Source of the DNA: Diadophis punctatus similis
Lineage: Eukaryota; Chordata; Lepidosauria; Squamata; Dipsadidae
Assembly: GCA_023053685.1 (NCBI GenBank)
Contig: JALIGW010000005.1
Location: forward strand, 31,553,480 to 31,617,479
Direction of reading: 5' to 3'
Length of the DNA: 64,000 bases
This document shows, one piece after another, positions 11,916 through 23,430 of the stretch (the first letter of the stretch is position 1; each line of letters opens with the position of its first letter). Both the position numbers and the translations under genes were made by a program. The notes under the pieces were generated by a model. It did not search any database. It was not told where the DNA came from and worked only from the letters and a program-made list of their open reading frames with translations.

Positions 11916-12049
11916 CAGGGGTGTCAAACTCGCGGCCCGCAAGCCAGATGCATCATGCGCTGGCCACACCGACACCCGGTTTAGCAAAAGGGAAAAAGTC
12001 ATGATACGTCACATGACTACGCTGTGACGACACAAGTTTGACACCCCTG
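11916..12049. mobile_element. Short hAT element (CAGGGGTGTCAAACTC ends)
   Basis: The 134-bp element has inverted ends CAGGGGTGTCAAACT and AGTTTGACACCCCTG and an exact 8-bp target duplication GCTTAGAC on both sides (11908-11915, 12050-12057). The interior is non-coding. Confidence 0.95.
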
Positions 12050-13715
12050 GCTTAGACTATTATAGAGGATGATACGACAGTTGCAGTTAGTTTGCTAAAA
12101 GAGTTTAAACTTGCCCACTATGCCATTGCTAACTGAGTAATTCACAATCAGACACATAATACAATTATTAATGCACAGTTATTGTTTTTACAAAATGTCA
12201 TTTACAATAAACCTATATTAAGGCTCATGGAATTCTAATGTGAATGCTCATTATAAATGTGCATAGGAGAGTAGTTTCAATTTCTGTACTTTTATATCAA
12301 TTATTTTTTCCCCTTTCCTTCTTTGATGCTGTGTTAGGTTACACTGTTGTTCCAGATGTTCTTTTCCCTCCAGTGTTCTCTTTCACTCTTTTAAGTGATG
12401 AATAATTTGCTTTAGGATAATATTTTCTCCTTTTGTTACCCAATCATATTACTCATGTCAATGAAACAAAATGTGAAACATTTGAAAGACTGCTTAACAA
12501 GAATACTATCTTTGATCCAACACCCATCCACCCCAATTAATTCTCCATTTCATACAAGTTCTCTAATGCAATATAGATAGAGCAAACCAATTTCCTTAGG
12601 CTTATGAAGTCTTATTTTGTTTTTGCAAATTGCTTTGCAAACTTTGTTTTTAAAATTCTTCATGGCAAATACACTTTTAAGAGGTAGGGGAGACTTCCAT
12701 GCAGATTTTTGGACAAATGCTTGGATTTTGCCATTAAATTTTATTCCCATGCTTGCCTGAGTTTTTGTTGGCCTCTCACTCTTTGAAACATATGTTTTTG
12801 TTTCCCTCAAAAAATGTAACTAATTTATTGGCCAGAATCTAGGATAGATTCCCCAAGTCCGGTGCCCTCCAACTGTTCGGGAATAGCTCTTCGTAGAATT
12901 TCTAGCCGGTAGGTCTTTGACTTTTCTGGCTGGGAATTCTGAGGGTTATGAGGTCCAACAGATCTGAAAATAACAGAATGGGAAAAGAAGATCTCGAATG
13001 AATGCCAGCAAAGCCCATATTTGTCTTCATAGCTCTTTAGAAAGAAACAGCAGCTCAGCTTCAAGATTGCTATCATCCAGAAGCTTTATAGTTATGCTAA
13101 CTATGAGCAGTCAAATTTCCTTTCTGGAAAATTAAGGAGCATCCTTTTTCAAACATTTCCCATGCCATTCCCTTCTTCTGCAGGCTGAGACATCTTTGGC
13201 ATGCTGGTTTTTCCATCTGTTGCTCTCCCTCCTATCATTCCCACATATCATTACATTTCAATGAGTAAGAAAGGTGGCATAAGTATACATAAGTAGTGTA
13301 TTTATACATATCTGGTGTGATTATTCATAGAACTCAAGGCCTAATACATTGAGTTTCTAGATGATCTTCCTAGCAAGAAGAACCTGAATTATTTATTTAA
13401 TTAGTACAATTATTAATATCAAAGATTTCAAAGTAGCTATGCTTTCAAAACAGCTTTTAAGCATAATAATAGTAACAGTAATAAAAACAAAAATGGCTGG
13501 ATAGTGGATGTTGCAGTACCTTGAAGACAGTAGAAGAGAAGAGAAAGAACTGGATAACTCAATAAAAAGGCCTCCAAATAGAAGTAGAATTATTTTGGCA
13601 TAAGAAAGCAAATATAGTTGTAATATACACCTTGGATGCAACCACAAAACAACTGGAGCACTGCTTGAACACCATCGGCATGGACAAACTCAGCACCAAT
13701 CAATTGCAAAAGGCA

Positions 13716-14125
13716 GCTTTACTGCTAGTCGTTGACTTACAACAGTTCATTTAGTGACCATTCCAAGTTAAAATGGCACTGAACAAAGTGACATATGACC
13801 ATTTTGCACACTTATGACCGTTGCAGCATCCCCATGGTCATGTGATTTACATTCGCATGCTTGACAACCAACTCACATTTGAGACGGTTGCAGAGCCCTG
13901 AGGCCATGTGATCTCCTTTTGCGACCTTCTGACAAGCAAAGTCAATGAGGAAACCAGATTCACTTAAGAACTGTGTTACTAATTTAAGAACTGCAGGGAT
14001 TCACTTAACAAACATGGCAAGAAAAGTCGTAAAATGGGGCAAAACTCACTTAACAAATTTCTCACTTTATCCACAAATTTTGGGCTCAATTGTGGTTGTA
14101 AGTTGAAGACTACATGTTCTTGGAA
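13716..14125. mobile_element. Dispersed terminal-inverted-repeat element (GTNGTTGACTTACAAC ends)
   Basis: A full-length diverged copy of a roughly 400-bp repeat. The left end is CTAGTCGTTGACTTACAAC and the right end GTTGTAAGTTGAAGACTAC. Conserved inner blocks include GACCATTTTGCACACTTATG, GGTCATGTGATTTACAT and AATGGGGCAAAACTCACTTA. The inverted ends suggest a DNA transposon, but I cannot name the superfamily. No clear long target duplication is seen. Confidence 0.75.
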
Positions 14126-14179
14126 CAGCTGACATCCTGCAACAATACCTTTAATATTATTAAACAGTATCTTCCTATC

Positions 14180-14501
14180 CAGGGGTGGGAATTCTAACTT
14201 ACCTTGCTGCTGGTTCGCTTCCTCCCGCGCCATGTGGCTGCGCCTCATGGATGCGCATGTGCAGTGCCGGAAAAAATAAAAAAGTTTTAAAAAAGTCAAA
14301 AACAAGATGGCGACGCATGTGCAGTGCCAGAAATTTGGCTTCTGCACATGCTCAGAAGGAAAAAATCCCTCCCCAAATCCTCCCCCAAAATTAAAAAAAA
14401 ATACCCAAAAAAGATGGCAGCATCCACGGACAGGCACCGACTGAACCGGTTCCATGACATCACCAGCTGGTTGCTACCGAACCCGGAGAAACCCACCTGT
14501 G
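14180..14501 (+). mobile_element. Non-autonomous hAT element, family B (CAGGGGTGGG / CCCACCTGTG)
   Basis: The 322-bp element starts CAGGGGTGGGAATTCTAAC and ends AACCCACCTGTG, with an exact 8-bp duplication TTCCTATC at 14172-14179 and 14502-14509. The two ends differ at bases 2-4 (CAGGGG versus CACAGG read inward). The interior has GCATGTGCAGTGCCGGAAA, AAGATGGCGACGCATG and GAACCGGTTCCATGACATCA blocks shared with 36592-36974 and 52533-52855. No coding capacity. Confidence 0.93.
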
Positions 14502-14972
14502 TTCCTATCCCATGTCCTTGTGAAGGATAAATGGATACAAATTCATTTTAAACTTCTGCCACCATTTAGAAATTAATAATCAATAAATATCTAGGATCCT
14601 TCCAATAGGGAGAGAAAAATCTGGCTGAGCTGATTTTAAGACAAATGAGGCCTGTCTGCAACTTTTTTTTTTGCTTCAGAAAGATTTCTCACATGGCAAT
14701 TGGTAGTAATGGCCTTGGGAGGGAGGGGTCCAGTTACAGCAGCTATCTGTGATTTATTCCTCCCTGCAGAATAAAACAAAAATGCAGACATAGTTAATAT
14801 AGCAGCAAGTTCAATATTAAAACATAATTCTCTCAGAAATGGAGTTAGAACTGAATTATATCTGAAACCTTTTATCTATTTAGAAGATTACATTGTTGAA
14901 TAAACCATACAGATGCATACATAATGCCAAACTAGAAACCATACTTTACAAAAATTCTTTATGGATTAGTGT

Positions 14973-15522
14973 TGTTATAAGGAAATATCCTTTTAGGTTC
15001 AGTTCCAAGTGGGGAAAAAGACACTGGATTCATGAAGGTTGCTTGGAAGGAAGGTTTAATGGTGGACAGGAGCACATGGCAGGAGCCCCTGTACAGAAAA
15101 GGTAACTTACATGGTTCCAGGTGTGGTGAAGGGAAAAAAGAGAAAGAGGAATGCTGAGTTCCTGGTTTTTATAGTCTAAGTTGGGTCCCACCTCTTAGAT
15201 TTCCTTTTCCTGTATAGAAATGTATCCCATTGGCTCTCAGACCCCCCAGGGGCATGCTGGGGTGGCTCTTGGCTTTTGTCTAATCCAGCTTTGGCTGAAT
15301 GAAAGGGCCTTGGGCAAATCCTATTGTGGTTTTATCATGCAAAAGACTTCCAGTCCAGGTGAGAGGAATATGTGAGCTTAGCAGGGGTGGGGGTTTCCAA
15401 GAGGAGTCTTTTGTTTGTTTAAAAGCATGTTTCCAGATGTGTTCCACAGAATTTTTCCTACATTTTAATATCTCCTAGGATATCTCATTTCCTAGGAGAG
15501 GGGTGGGTGCTAACTTCCTACA
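14973..15522 (-). repeat. 3' LTR of the minus-strand LTR element
   Basis: 550 bp, TG...CA on either strand. Minus-strand TATAAAAA box at 15166-15173. It is identical to the LTR at 20388-20937 except for one base at 15242. Confidence 0.95.
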
Positions 15523-15541
15523 ATCCCTCATTTTTTTTTTC
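15523..15541 (-). other. Polypurine tract next to the 3' LTR
   Basis: On the minus strand the sequence just before the LTR reads GAAAAAAAAAATGAGGGAT, a purine-rich run fitting a plus-strand primer tract. Confidence 0.7.
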
Positions 15542-18170
15542 AAAACATGTGAGTGCAACACATGTTTTGACACAAGCTTCAAATTGATCAGGTCAGGGAG
15601 ATTTTATGGGTGCTTTCAATTTTCTCTGATGCAGAGGGAAAGACGTTGAAAGAGGCAGTTGAAAGAGGCAGCAGAAGGATTCCTTCAGTGGCTCCCAAAA
15701 GGAGAGCTTTCAACCATGATGGTCAATGGCCAGGGCAAAAGTTCTGGAAATAAATTTACAGTATCCAATTTTCCATGCCAATTATGTTCAGATGTTTGAT
15801 AACACTTTCGATGAGCTCCCAGACAGGTTTCAAGCAAGCACAGGCCCCACAATATTCCCACAGCCATGGTTTACCTTGAAATCACAGGCTGCCCATTTCC
15901 AAGGGATGGTTCTTGAATCTGCCCTAGCTCTTACTTTAGTGCATCTAGGATTTGTGAGTCCAAATTGAAGTTAGCCAGTGTGCAATCTAGGCTTTTCCTT
16001 TTTTTTTTTTTTTTTTTTTTTTAGAATGAGCCCTGGGACTCTTACTCCTGAGACCACCAGTGCAAAATACCCTGCTTTACTGGGCAGCAGTCAGGCCTTG
16101 GGTTTTCGAAGATCCTTTCTGCTAGCTCTTCAAGTGGGGAAATTGCCTGAGGGGACCTGTCCCCTCCCCCATGGAATTAACAGGGAGATATGACTGCCTG
16201 GGCTTTAATGCCACAAAGCAGGAATCAAAACAACAACAACAACAAACACCAGCAAGCTAAAAGCAGCTTTGGGTGGAGGTAGGTGAAAAAGGGATAACCT
16301 CAGTCTAATTCTGAATGGCGTGTCTCTGTGTGTTTGTGTATGCAGCTACAAATTTACCTCCCACTAGACAGAAATCTAAAGTGTACAGAACTCACTGTGG
16401 CAACCACTCCCAATACAATTCTTACATGAGTACATTAAACTGATTACAATATAGATGAGACAAGAAAGAGAAACGTTACAATGAATTTCAGTGAATGAAG
16501 CAAGGAAAGAAAGAAAACAAAGAAAAAAAACTTTACAATGAATTTCTGTGACTGAAGCAAAGAAAGAAAGAAAAACTTTACAATGAATTTCTGTGACTGA
16601 AGCAAAGAAAGAAAACTTTACAATGAAGTTCCCCCCTCCCCCCTAGTCTTTTCAGCTGTCTTCTGGGGATTGAAAATAGATGTTTGGTCTTTATTTGTCC
16701 ATCTCAGAGTCCTTTCATTCATGTCTGCTGGGTGGCCTTAGGTGTTGGTGGTAAGGCTGGTCAGCCAGGCTTGGAAAGATCTGCTCCACTCTGGTTGCTG
16801 TGATGACTAGAGGACTAGATTCAAACCCAATTCTGGCTCAAATGGATGGAATGTCTTTACTGGAGGCAGTTTCTGAGCCCATTTGGTCTGCTTCCATAGG
16901 CTTCAGGATCATGTGTGCAGGGCTGAAAGACATAAGAACAGGGTCCCTTCCCCCTTTTGCTGGTAATTCTACCACGAGAGGCATTGTAAAAGGATTAGAG
17001 ATTTGGGGGGGGGGTAGATAGCTTGTAGGCAGGGTTTGAGGAAAACAAACAACACATCAGTATCGCAGTTAAATCAATTATAACAAAATGGAGACATCAC
17101 CGGGGAAAAAAATGAACAGACATTTCCATCTTAGCAGAGAATTGGCATCCATTAAACATCACAGAAGAGCAATATTAAAACTGTTTGCATGTACATACAG
17201 TAAATGTAAAAATGAAATTTTCCTGTAAATTAACTTAAAACATTGTCCCTTAAATTTTGGCTTTTCTTAAAAACACAGAGAGGAATAGGAAAATTGAACT
17301 CTGTTCCTTGTCCCAGACCAGGTTGGCCAGTCCTAACTGGGCAAAGACATTTTCCTTTCTTTTCAGTGCTTTTAATTTTCTAACAATTTGAAATCATATC
17401 TCTAGGAAACAGAGATATTTTACAGTTGCAATTACCTCGAGTGCGCACAAGACAAGACAAAGACGTACACATACACAAAAACATGGACAAAGAGGATGAC
17501 AGGACACACACACAAGTCCTTCCTGCTATAAATTTTAGTTAAATTAGGGAAGGCACAAATCTTAACAAACAAACCACGTGGTTACATATAAGAGAGAGAA
17601 AAGAAGAGAGAGAGAGAGACAAACAAACACCTCAACATTTTTCCTTTTCTGTTTTCTTAAGTACCTTTATTTAGCCAAATTGGCTGTTTTGTTGTGTTTT
17701 GTTTTTTCTGTGACATCCCTCAGCAAAGTCCATTTCCTACTTTTGCACATTCCTGTATTCCTGGCGTCCCAGGTTCCAAGCCCTCACAAGGGTACCCGCC
17801 ACCCTCGAACTAGAGCTTCCCATGATCCTTTAAATGTAAGGTTCACTTTGGCTTAGCTAGTGACGCGCTCACTGTTTTCAGAGGCTAAAAAACTCTGGGA
17901 AGGACTTCCGATTCCCTCATGGAAGTAAGGGCCCCTTCCTTGGGGAGTCGTCCGCAGTTTTCAGAGGCTAAAAAACTCTGGGAAGGACTTCCGCTACCCC
18001 ACAGAAGTATGGGCCCCTTCCTTGGGGAATCTCCTTTAGGTTTATCAGATCCAAAAAGGGGATCTGCGAGGACGTAGTCGCCCCTGTACGACTAGTACTA
18101 AGACCTCCACTTTCTATTCACATTTTAGAACTAAAAAAATTATGGGGTTTGCTTTTGGGATGTGCACATA
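15542..18170. other. LTR-element interior, non-coding part with internal duplications
   Basis: No gene is seen on either strand. Visible structure: about three tandem copies of a roughly 50-nt unit (ACTTTACAATGAATTTCTGT...GAAGCAAAGAAAGAAA) at 16470-16630; two copies of a roughly 75-nt unit (TTTTCAGAGGCTAAAAAACT...GGGCCCCTTCCTTGGGGA) at 17872-18028; and poly(T) at 16000-16022. A minus-strand frame of 60 codons at 15685-15867 starts with a hydrophobic run but is too short to assign. Confidence 0.6.
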
Positions 18171-18175
18171 AAAAC

Positions 18176-18242
18176 AACAACAACAACAACAAAATTTGCT
18201 TTCCCACCCTTCAATCACACACACACACACACACACACACAC
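18176..18242. repeat. (AAC)n and (CA)n microsatellites
   Basis: A short AAC run at 18174-18192 is followed by about 12 CA units at 18218-18242, inside the LTR element. Confidence 0.9.
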
Positions 18243-18389
18243 TTCCTCCTTCCCTAACAGAAGCTCCTGTGCTCTGTAAACGCTAAACAGAACTTACACA
18301 AATCAAAACAGAAAGAGAAGACATTGACACATAGGCTGGTAGATGAGAAAGAAACTCTATACTACCAAATGAGGATAAACAAAAATAAT

Positions 18390-18960
18390 TCAATATTATG
18401 AAAAGCTGTACGAGCAAGAAGTTTCAGAAAATAAATTAAAGAATATTTGAAAAAATGGAATTGCCTAAAGTACCAGAAAAGGACAAAACTATTAAATGAA
18501 TGAATATCAATGATGGAATTAACAGAAGCAGATCAAGAGACAAAAGAACAACCAAACACCAGGACCAGGTGGGCCAGTGGCAGAATTTTACAAAGATTTT
18601 ACATAATGAGGTATTGATTGATGTAAAAGGTACCACATTCCTGAATGGGAGCAAATATTACTTTGATTCCAAAATAAGATTCAGATTTAATGCAGATAAA
18701 ACTATAGGCCCATCTCTTCACTGAATGCTGACTATAAAATATATACTTCAATAATGGCAGCAAACTAAAAGGTTCCTAAATGAATTTATACATTCAGCTC
18801 TCTTAAGCTTTTCTAAGAGACAGATTAAAAACAAAATGAGAATGATTTTAAATACATAAAAAAGGCACAAGAAAAGGATTCTATTCATTTTGATACTGGA
18901 AGTGCTAAATATAAATATTATGGCAGACACAGAAATTAAAGGCATGGAAACTTGAAAACT
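18390..18960 (+). pseudogene. Decayed L1-type reverse-transcriptase fragment inside the LTR element
   Basis: Translated with frameshifts, the + strand gives pieces typical of L1 ORF2. These are a 'LPKVPEKDK' linker, 'TPGPGGPVAEFYKDF' (the PGPDG...EFYK box), a block near 18655-18720 like the 'I.PK..D....YRPISLLN' box, and 'FLNEFIH'. Stops and frameshifts are frequent, so it is dead. It lies antisense to the LTR element. Confidence 0.6.
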
Positions 18961-19079
18961 AATTTTGCACCAAGTGAGAAATAAAATAGGTTAATAACCA
19001 ACCAAGACGAAGTTGTAGAAGGATTTGAAACTGCATCATTAACATAACAAAAACGATTGAACACAATTGAACACACTAA

Positions 19080-19840
19080 AGTCTTAGATTTTAAAATAAA
19101 GCTGACCTTAATAAACTCAAGAGAAACTTGAGAAAGATTCCTTGGATGAAAGTCCTAAAGGAAAGAAGCAACTCAAGAAGCTGCTTGGTAAACTCTGAAA
19201 AAACTTGATTATAAAAGCCAATTGCACAAAAGCAATCGGGAAAAAAAACCCAGAAATCCAAGAAACCAGCATGGTTGCACAAAGACCTCACTGACAAATT
19301 GAATGAACGAAGGACAGATACAAAAATGGAAAGAGGGACACATAACTAAGGGAGTATCAGCAGATAGCAAGAATCTGTAAAGAAAATCAGGAAACAAAAG
19401 CCTTGAATGAACAAAAACTTGCAACAAAAGTGAAAGATAATATAAAAGATTCTTCCAATGCATAAAAAAAACAAGAAGAAAAATCAAGGAAACAGTTGGA
19501 CCACTAAGGAGAGAAGGCAACACAGAGAAAGCCATGAGTTGCTTAACTCATTCTTTGCATGTCTTCTTGCAAAAAGAAATGCAACCCAACTAACCAGAAA
19601 TATAACTGGAAAGGAAAAAATAAAACAGACTGTAAACTGAAGTTAAAATAAGCAAAAACAGTAAGAGAACACCAGGTCCCAGAGTCCTAAAGGAGCTGGT
19701 AAATGAAATCTCAGAACCACTGCACATCTTAAAAAAAAAATCTTGGGACACGGGGACCACCTGAGAAACTGGGAAAAAGCTAATGTGGTTCCCATCTTCA
19801 AAAAGAAAGAAAAAAAATTTCCTGAGCCCTATCTAATGCA
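19080..19840 (+). pseudogene. Decayed CR1-type ORF2 fragment inside the LTR element
   Basis: Frameshifted + strand translation includes 'KPAWLHKDL', a lysine/glutamate-rich middle, and around 19690-19815 the blocks 'LVNEISEPLHI', 'SWDTG' and 'ANVVPIFKK', which are hallmarks of the CR1 polymerase just before the YRP box. It is broken by many stops. It lies antisense to the host LTR element. Confidence 0.65.
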
Positions 19841-20367
19841 AAGAAAAGTAAAATCCTACACCTAGGTAAGGGAAACCAAAAATATAGATAACTATTATAA
19901 ATTGGTGCAACAAATTAAAACAGATTTGGAGAAGTGGAAAAGAACCACCATAAAATGAGTATCCTGCAATGGCTAGCAGACAAAACAGGGCTGGGGGGGG
20001 AGAAGGGGGGGAGAAGGAAATATCAAAGGATTTAGGAAGATACATTAACTTGGTTAAACAAAAAGCATGATTATTTTTTCCCTAAAATGATTTGTACCCA
20101 GACAACACACTATTCAATTGAAATTGGAATTTACATATGCCATAAAGTAAAATTAAAAGCAAAAATTACCCCCCCACACACATACACACATGCAAACACA
20201 CATTTCCCAGTTTTCTATGGTTTAAAGTAAAATTTAGAGGTAGGTACTCACCTTCTTTCCAAGCAGCCCTTGAATTTTGAACTCAAAACCCCTTTAAAAC
20301 CTACTTCCCAATGGACAAGGCCTAATAAATTTATTTAGGCCAGGATCATTGAAGAGGCTAGCTTGGA
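19841..20367. other. LTR-element leader region
   Basis: A/T-rich stretch between the primer site and the LINE relics, with a G-rich run near 19990 and a short CA run near 20170. No open frame of note and no recognisable packaging motif. Confidence 0.5.
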
Positions 20368-20385
20368 AATCCAGCTGGCTCGCCA
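20368..20385 (-). other. Primer binding site, tRNA-Arg-like
   Basis: Two bases inside the 5' LTR end, the minus strand reads TGGCGAGCCAGCTGGATT. The first 12 bases are complementary to the 3' end of vertebrate tRNA-Arg(ACG) including CCA, as I recall that tRNA; the last bases diverge. Position, TGG start and 2-nt spacing are those of a retroviral primer site and set the element's orientation. Confidence 0.75.
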
Positions 20386-20387
20386 AT

Positions 20388-20937
20388 TGTTATAAGGAAA
20401 TATCCTTTTAGGTTCAGTTCCAAGTGGGGAAAAAGACACTGGATTCATGAAGGTTGCTTGGAAGGAAGGTTTAATGGTGGACAGGAGCACATGGCAGGAG
20501 CCCCTGTACAGAAAAGGTAACTTACATGGTTCCAGGTGTGGTGAAGGGAAAAAAGAGAAAGAGGAATGCTGAGTTCCTGGTTTTTATAGTCTAAGTTGGG
20601 TCCCACCTCTTAGATTTCCTTTTCCTGTATAGAAATGTATCCCATTGGCTCTCAGATCCCCCAGGGGCATGCTGGGGTGGCTCTTGGCTTTTGTCTAATC
20701 CAGCTTTGGCTGAATGAAAGGGCCTTGGGCAAATCCTATTGTGGTTTTATCATGCAAAAGACTTCCAGTCCAGGTGAGAGGAATATGTGAGCTTAGCAGG
20801 GGTGGGGGTTTCCAAGAGGAGTCTTTTGTTTGTTTAAAAGCATGTTTCCAGATGTGTTCCACAGAATTTTTCCTACATTTTAATATCTCCTAGGATATCT
20901 CATTTCCTAGGAGAGGGGTGGGTGCTAACTTCCTACA
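20388..20937 (-). repeat. 5' LTR of the minus-strand LTR element
   Basis: 550 bp. A minus-strand TATAAAAA box at 20581-20588 would be the element's own promoter. GTGT follows at 20938-20941, matching GTGT at 14969-14972. Confidence 0.95.
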
Positions 20938-20941
20938 GTGT

Positions 20942-22190
20942 GATGTATGAAACATGAAGATTTCTAAACCACTCTTTATAGCTTTTAAAGATTGCTCATG
21001 ACCTCTGTAGATGCCATATGCAAAATAAATAAATAAATAAAGATTGCTTAAGTAAGCATAGTTAAAATTGACCATGTCTTATATATAAACTAAATCAATG
21101 TTCATTGAGTCAAATGCAGTTTCTGTCCTAACATTTCTTTATTCCAGACCCACCCATTTTTTGGTGTATTGCCCCAATATAGCATGGGAATGTGACGTGC
21201 AGTTCTCAGTTCAAATATATACGTGTCCTAACCTTTAAAAAAAAGTGAAATAAAAATAAAGTAGGAAAATAAACTTGTGCCCAACATTGGCCCAGTAACC
21301 ATGTAAAGGGCACATTTAATGACAGATTAAGGGAAGTGTTTATTACACATCAAAAATATTTAAGACACGTTTCTCACAGTTTGCCAGATTAGAAAAATAA
21401 TAAACTTTTTCTTCCTCCCTTTCTCTAAGACCACAGGGACAAATTTGATTAAGCAGGATATGGTGATTACTCAAAGTGGTTTTTTTATTAGGCAAGATGT
21501 AAACTGCAAATATCTTGTAATTGTCCAGCTTTTTTTTATTCACACAGTTCTAACAAAAGAATATCCCAGGCCCCTCAATGGCTGACATTCCTGGGAGATT
21601 CTAAACCTGAATCAAAGCCAATTAGTCTACTACTCTGCATGAACCATGCATACCGCACTTGCATTAGAGATGATAGTTCAACTAAAATCATACTTTTTGT
21701 ACATCCATCCATCCATATTCATCACGTTGTTCATTTTTGGAGTAAGCAATACTATAGAAATAGAAAGCTAAAAAGAAGTTAAGTGGATGAGATAAAAAGA
21801 AGAAAAACGGATATAGTGAAATCTAGCTTTTACCGATGTCAACAAGTATCTCTCTCCATATTTTTATAATATTGCAACCATCTCTGGTTCCATGATTTCC
21901 ATTTACTTCCTACTCCATTGTCCTTTGTTCTTTATACTTCTCACTGTTTTCTTTTTCTTTTATTCATCAATTCCATCCAACCACAATGTTTTTGGTCTTC
22001 TTTATTTATTTGAATAATATAGCCACCGTATAGAGTGTGTGACTCAGGGCAGTTTATATAATCAGTACCAGTAATAAAACAATAGACACCACGAAACAAA
22101 TATAGAAAATAAGAGCAATACAAACCCACAGGTGTTGGGGAAATGATCCTCATTCAATGAATCACATCATTCCCAGACACAATGTCTCAG
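20942..22190. other. Intronic DNA without recognised gene
   Basis: AT-rich. A short AAAT run near 21020-21040 is the only visible structure; no gene or clear transposon. Confidence 0.55.
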
Positions 22191-22199
22191 GAAAAATAA

Positions 22200-23430
22200 A
22201 AACAGGTCTTTAATGTCTTCTAAAAAGCAGGTGGATTGGAGCTAACTGAATCTCAGGGCAGATGCTGTTCCATAAGACAGGAACAGAACAGAGAAGGTGT
22301 GTTTCCTTAGTCCCAAAAGATTTAAATTTAACTGGAGGTAGATGCTCCTGCAAGTAACTGTATGCCATGAAGAGCTTTGTAGTTAAGACCTAATACTTTG
22401 CATTACATCTAGAAATGCACTGGTAATCAGTGCTCACACTCCAGGTAGTTCAAAACTTACTACCACAATTGAGCCCAAAATTTATGTTGCTAAGTGATAA
22501 ATTTATTAAGTGAGTTTTGCCCCATTTTACAACTTTTCTTGCCACATTTGTTAAGTGAATCACCTCAGTTGTTAAATTAGTAGCATGATTGTTAAGTGAA
22601 TCTGGTTTCCCCATTGACTTTGCTTGTCAGAAGGTCACAAAAGGGAATCACATGACCCTGGGACACTGTAACCATCATAAATGTGAGCCGAATGTAAATC
22701 ACGTGACCATGGGGATGCTGCAATGGTCATAAGTGTGAAAAATGGTCATAAGTCACTTTTTAGTGCCATTGTAACTTAGCGTATGCCATTGTAACTTAGT
22801 AGTGGTCACTAAGCAAACTGTTGTAAATTGAGGACTACCTGTATAGATGTATTACATAGGCAAATAGAAGTACATCCATGATCATCTTCACTGATCCATT
22901 CTGGACCAGTTAAAACTTCTGAATGGTCATCAAGGGCAGTTCTGTGTAGAGTACTTTGTACTTATCCAAACAAGAGGTGACTAAAACATGAAAAGGCTCT
23001 CCAATCCATTAGTGGGAATAAAATGACACAAGATGAAGCTCTACAAAGATCTGCCAAGCCATGGTTGCCATTGCTCTTTGAGCAGGAGTAACAAGTCTAT
23101 CAGGACCCATGAAAATGAACAGTAGATCTATTTTGGGCACTACAATTCAATCTAGAACCAAAATGCAAAATACTTGTCCCACAATCCACAGATACTTGGT
23201 ACTACAATTGCTGTATCTGAAGATTTTCTCCATCATCCATACTTCTATAACCTCCAGACACCTGACAGAACTGTGACAGTATTGCTTGGAGGGCCCAAGG
23301 CTGAGAGTACAATTCAATATCATCAGCATACTGATAATATCAAACAAATTTGAAAAGATACTTGTGTTCTTGCTTGATATCTTACACAAGAACTCTGAAA
23401 CCTCATTAGATGCTTTGGGAGAATGCCAAA
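22200..23430 (-). mobile_element. Old LINE-derived DNA with nested TIR repeat
   Basis: The flanks of the repeat at 22441-22845 (22200-22440 and 22850-23430) look like decayed untranslated or coding LINE sequence in antisense, with phrases such as 'AATATCATCAGCATACTGATAATATC' split around 23310-23340 that recur in L2-like elements. The assignment is tentative. Confidence 0.35.
22441..22845. mobile_element. Dispersed terminal-inverted-repeat element, full length
   Basis: The left end is CAGGTAGTTCAAAACTTAC and the right end TTGTAAATTGAGGACTACCTGTA, imperfect inverted repeats. The inner blocks AATTGAGCCCAAAATTTATG, GGAATCACATGACCC and CCATGGGGATGCTGCAATGG match the copies at 13716 and 34523. 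Non-coding. Confidence 0.8.

Larger units (their letters stand above)
14973..20937 (-). mobile_element. Young LTR element (endogenous-retrovirus type), minus strand, without recognisable genes
   Basis: Two 550-bp direct LTRs (14973-15522 and 20388-20937) differ at one site (C at 15242, T at 20657). They begin TG and end CA and are flanked by a 4-bp duplication GTGT. Read on the minus strand, a tRNA-Arg-like primer site follows the right LTR and a purine tract precedes the left one, so the element runs right to left. The 4865-bp interior has no gag, pol or env frame that I can recognise; its frames are under 120 codons. It contains LINE polymerase relics in the opposite sense and several tandem repeats. 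With nearly identical LTRs, the missing genes are unlikely to be due to decay after insertion. It looks like a non-autonomous element mobilised in trans. Confidence 0.9.

Noticed and set aside
15685..15867. Possible retroviral envelope start on the minus strand
   Set aside because: Sixty codons with a hydrophobic start, but no further envelope motif and no longer frame nearby; too little to support.
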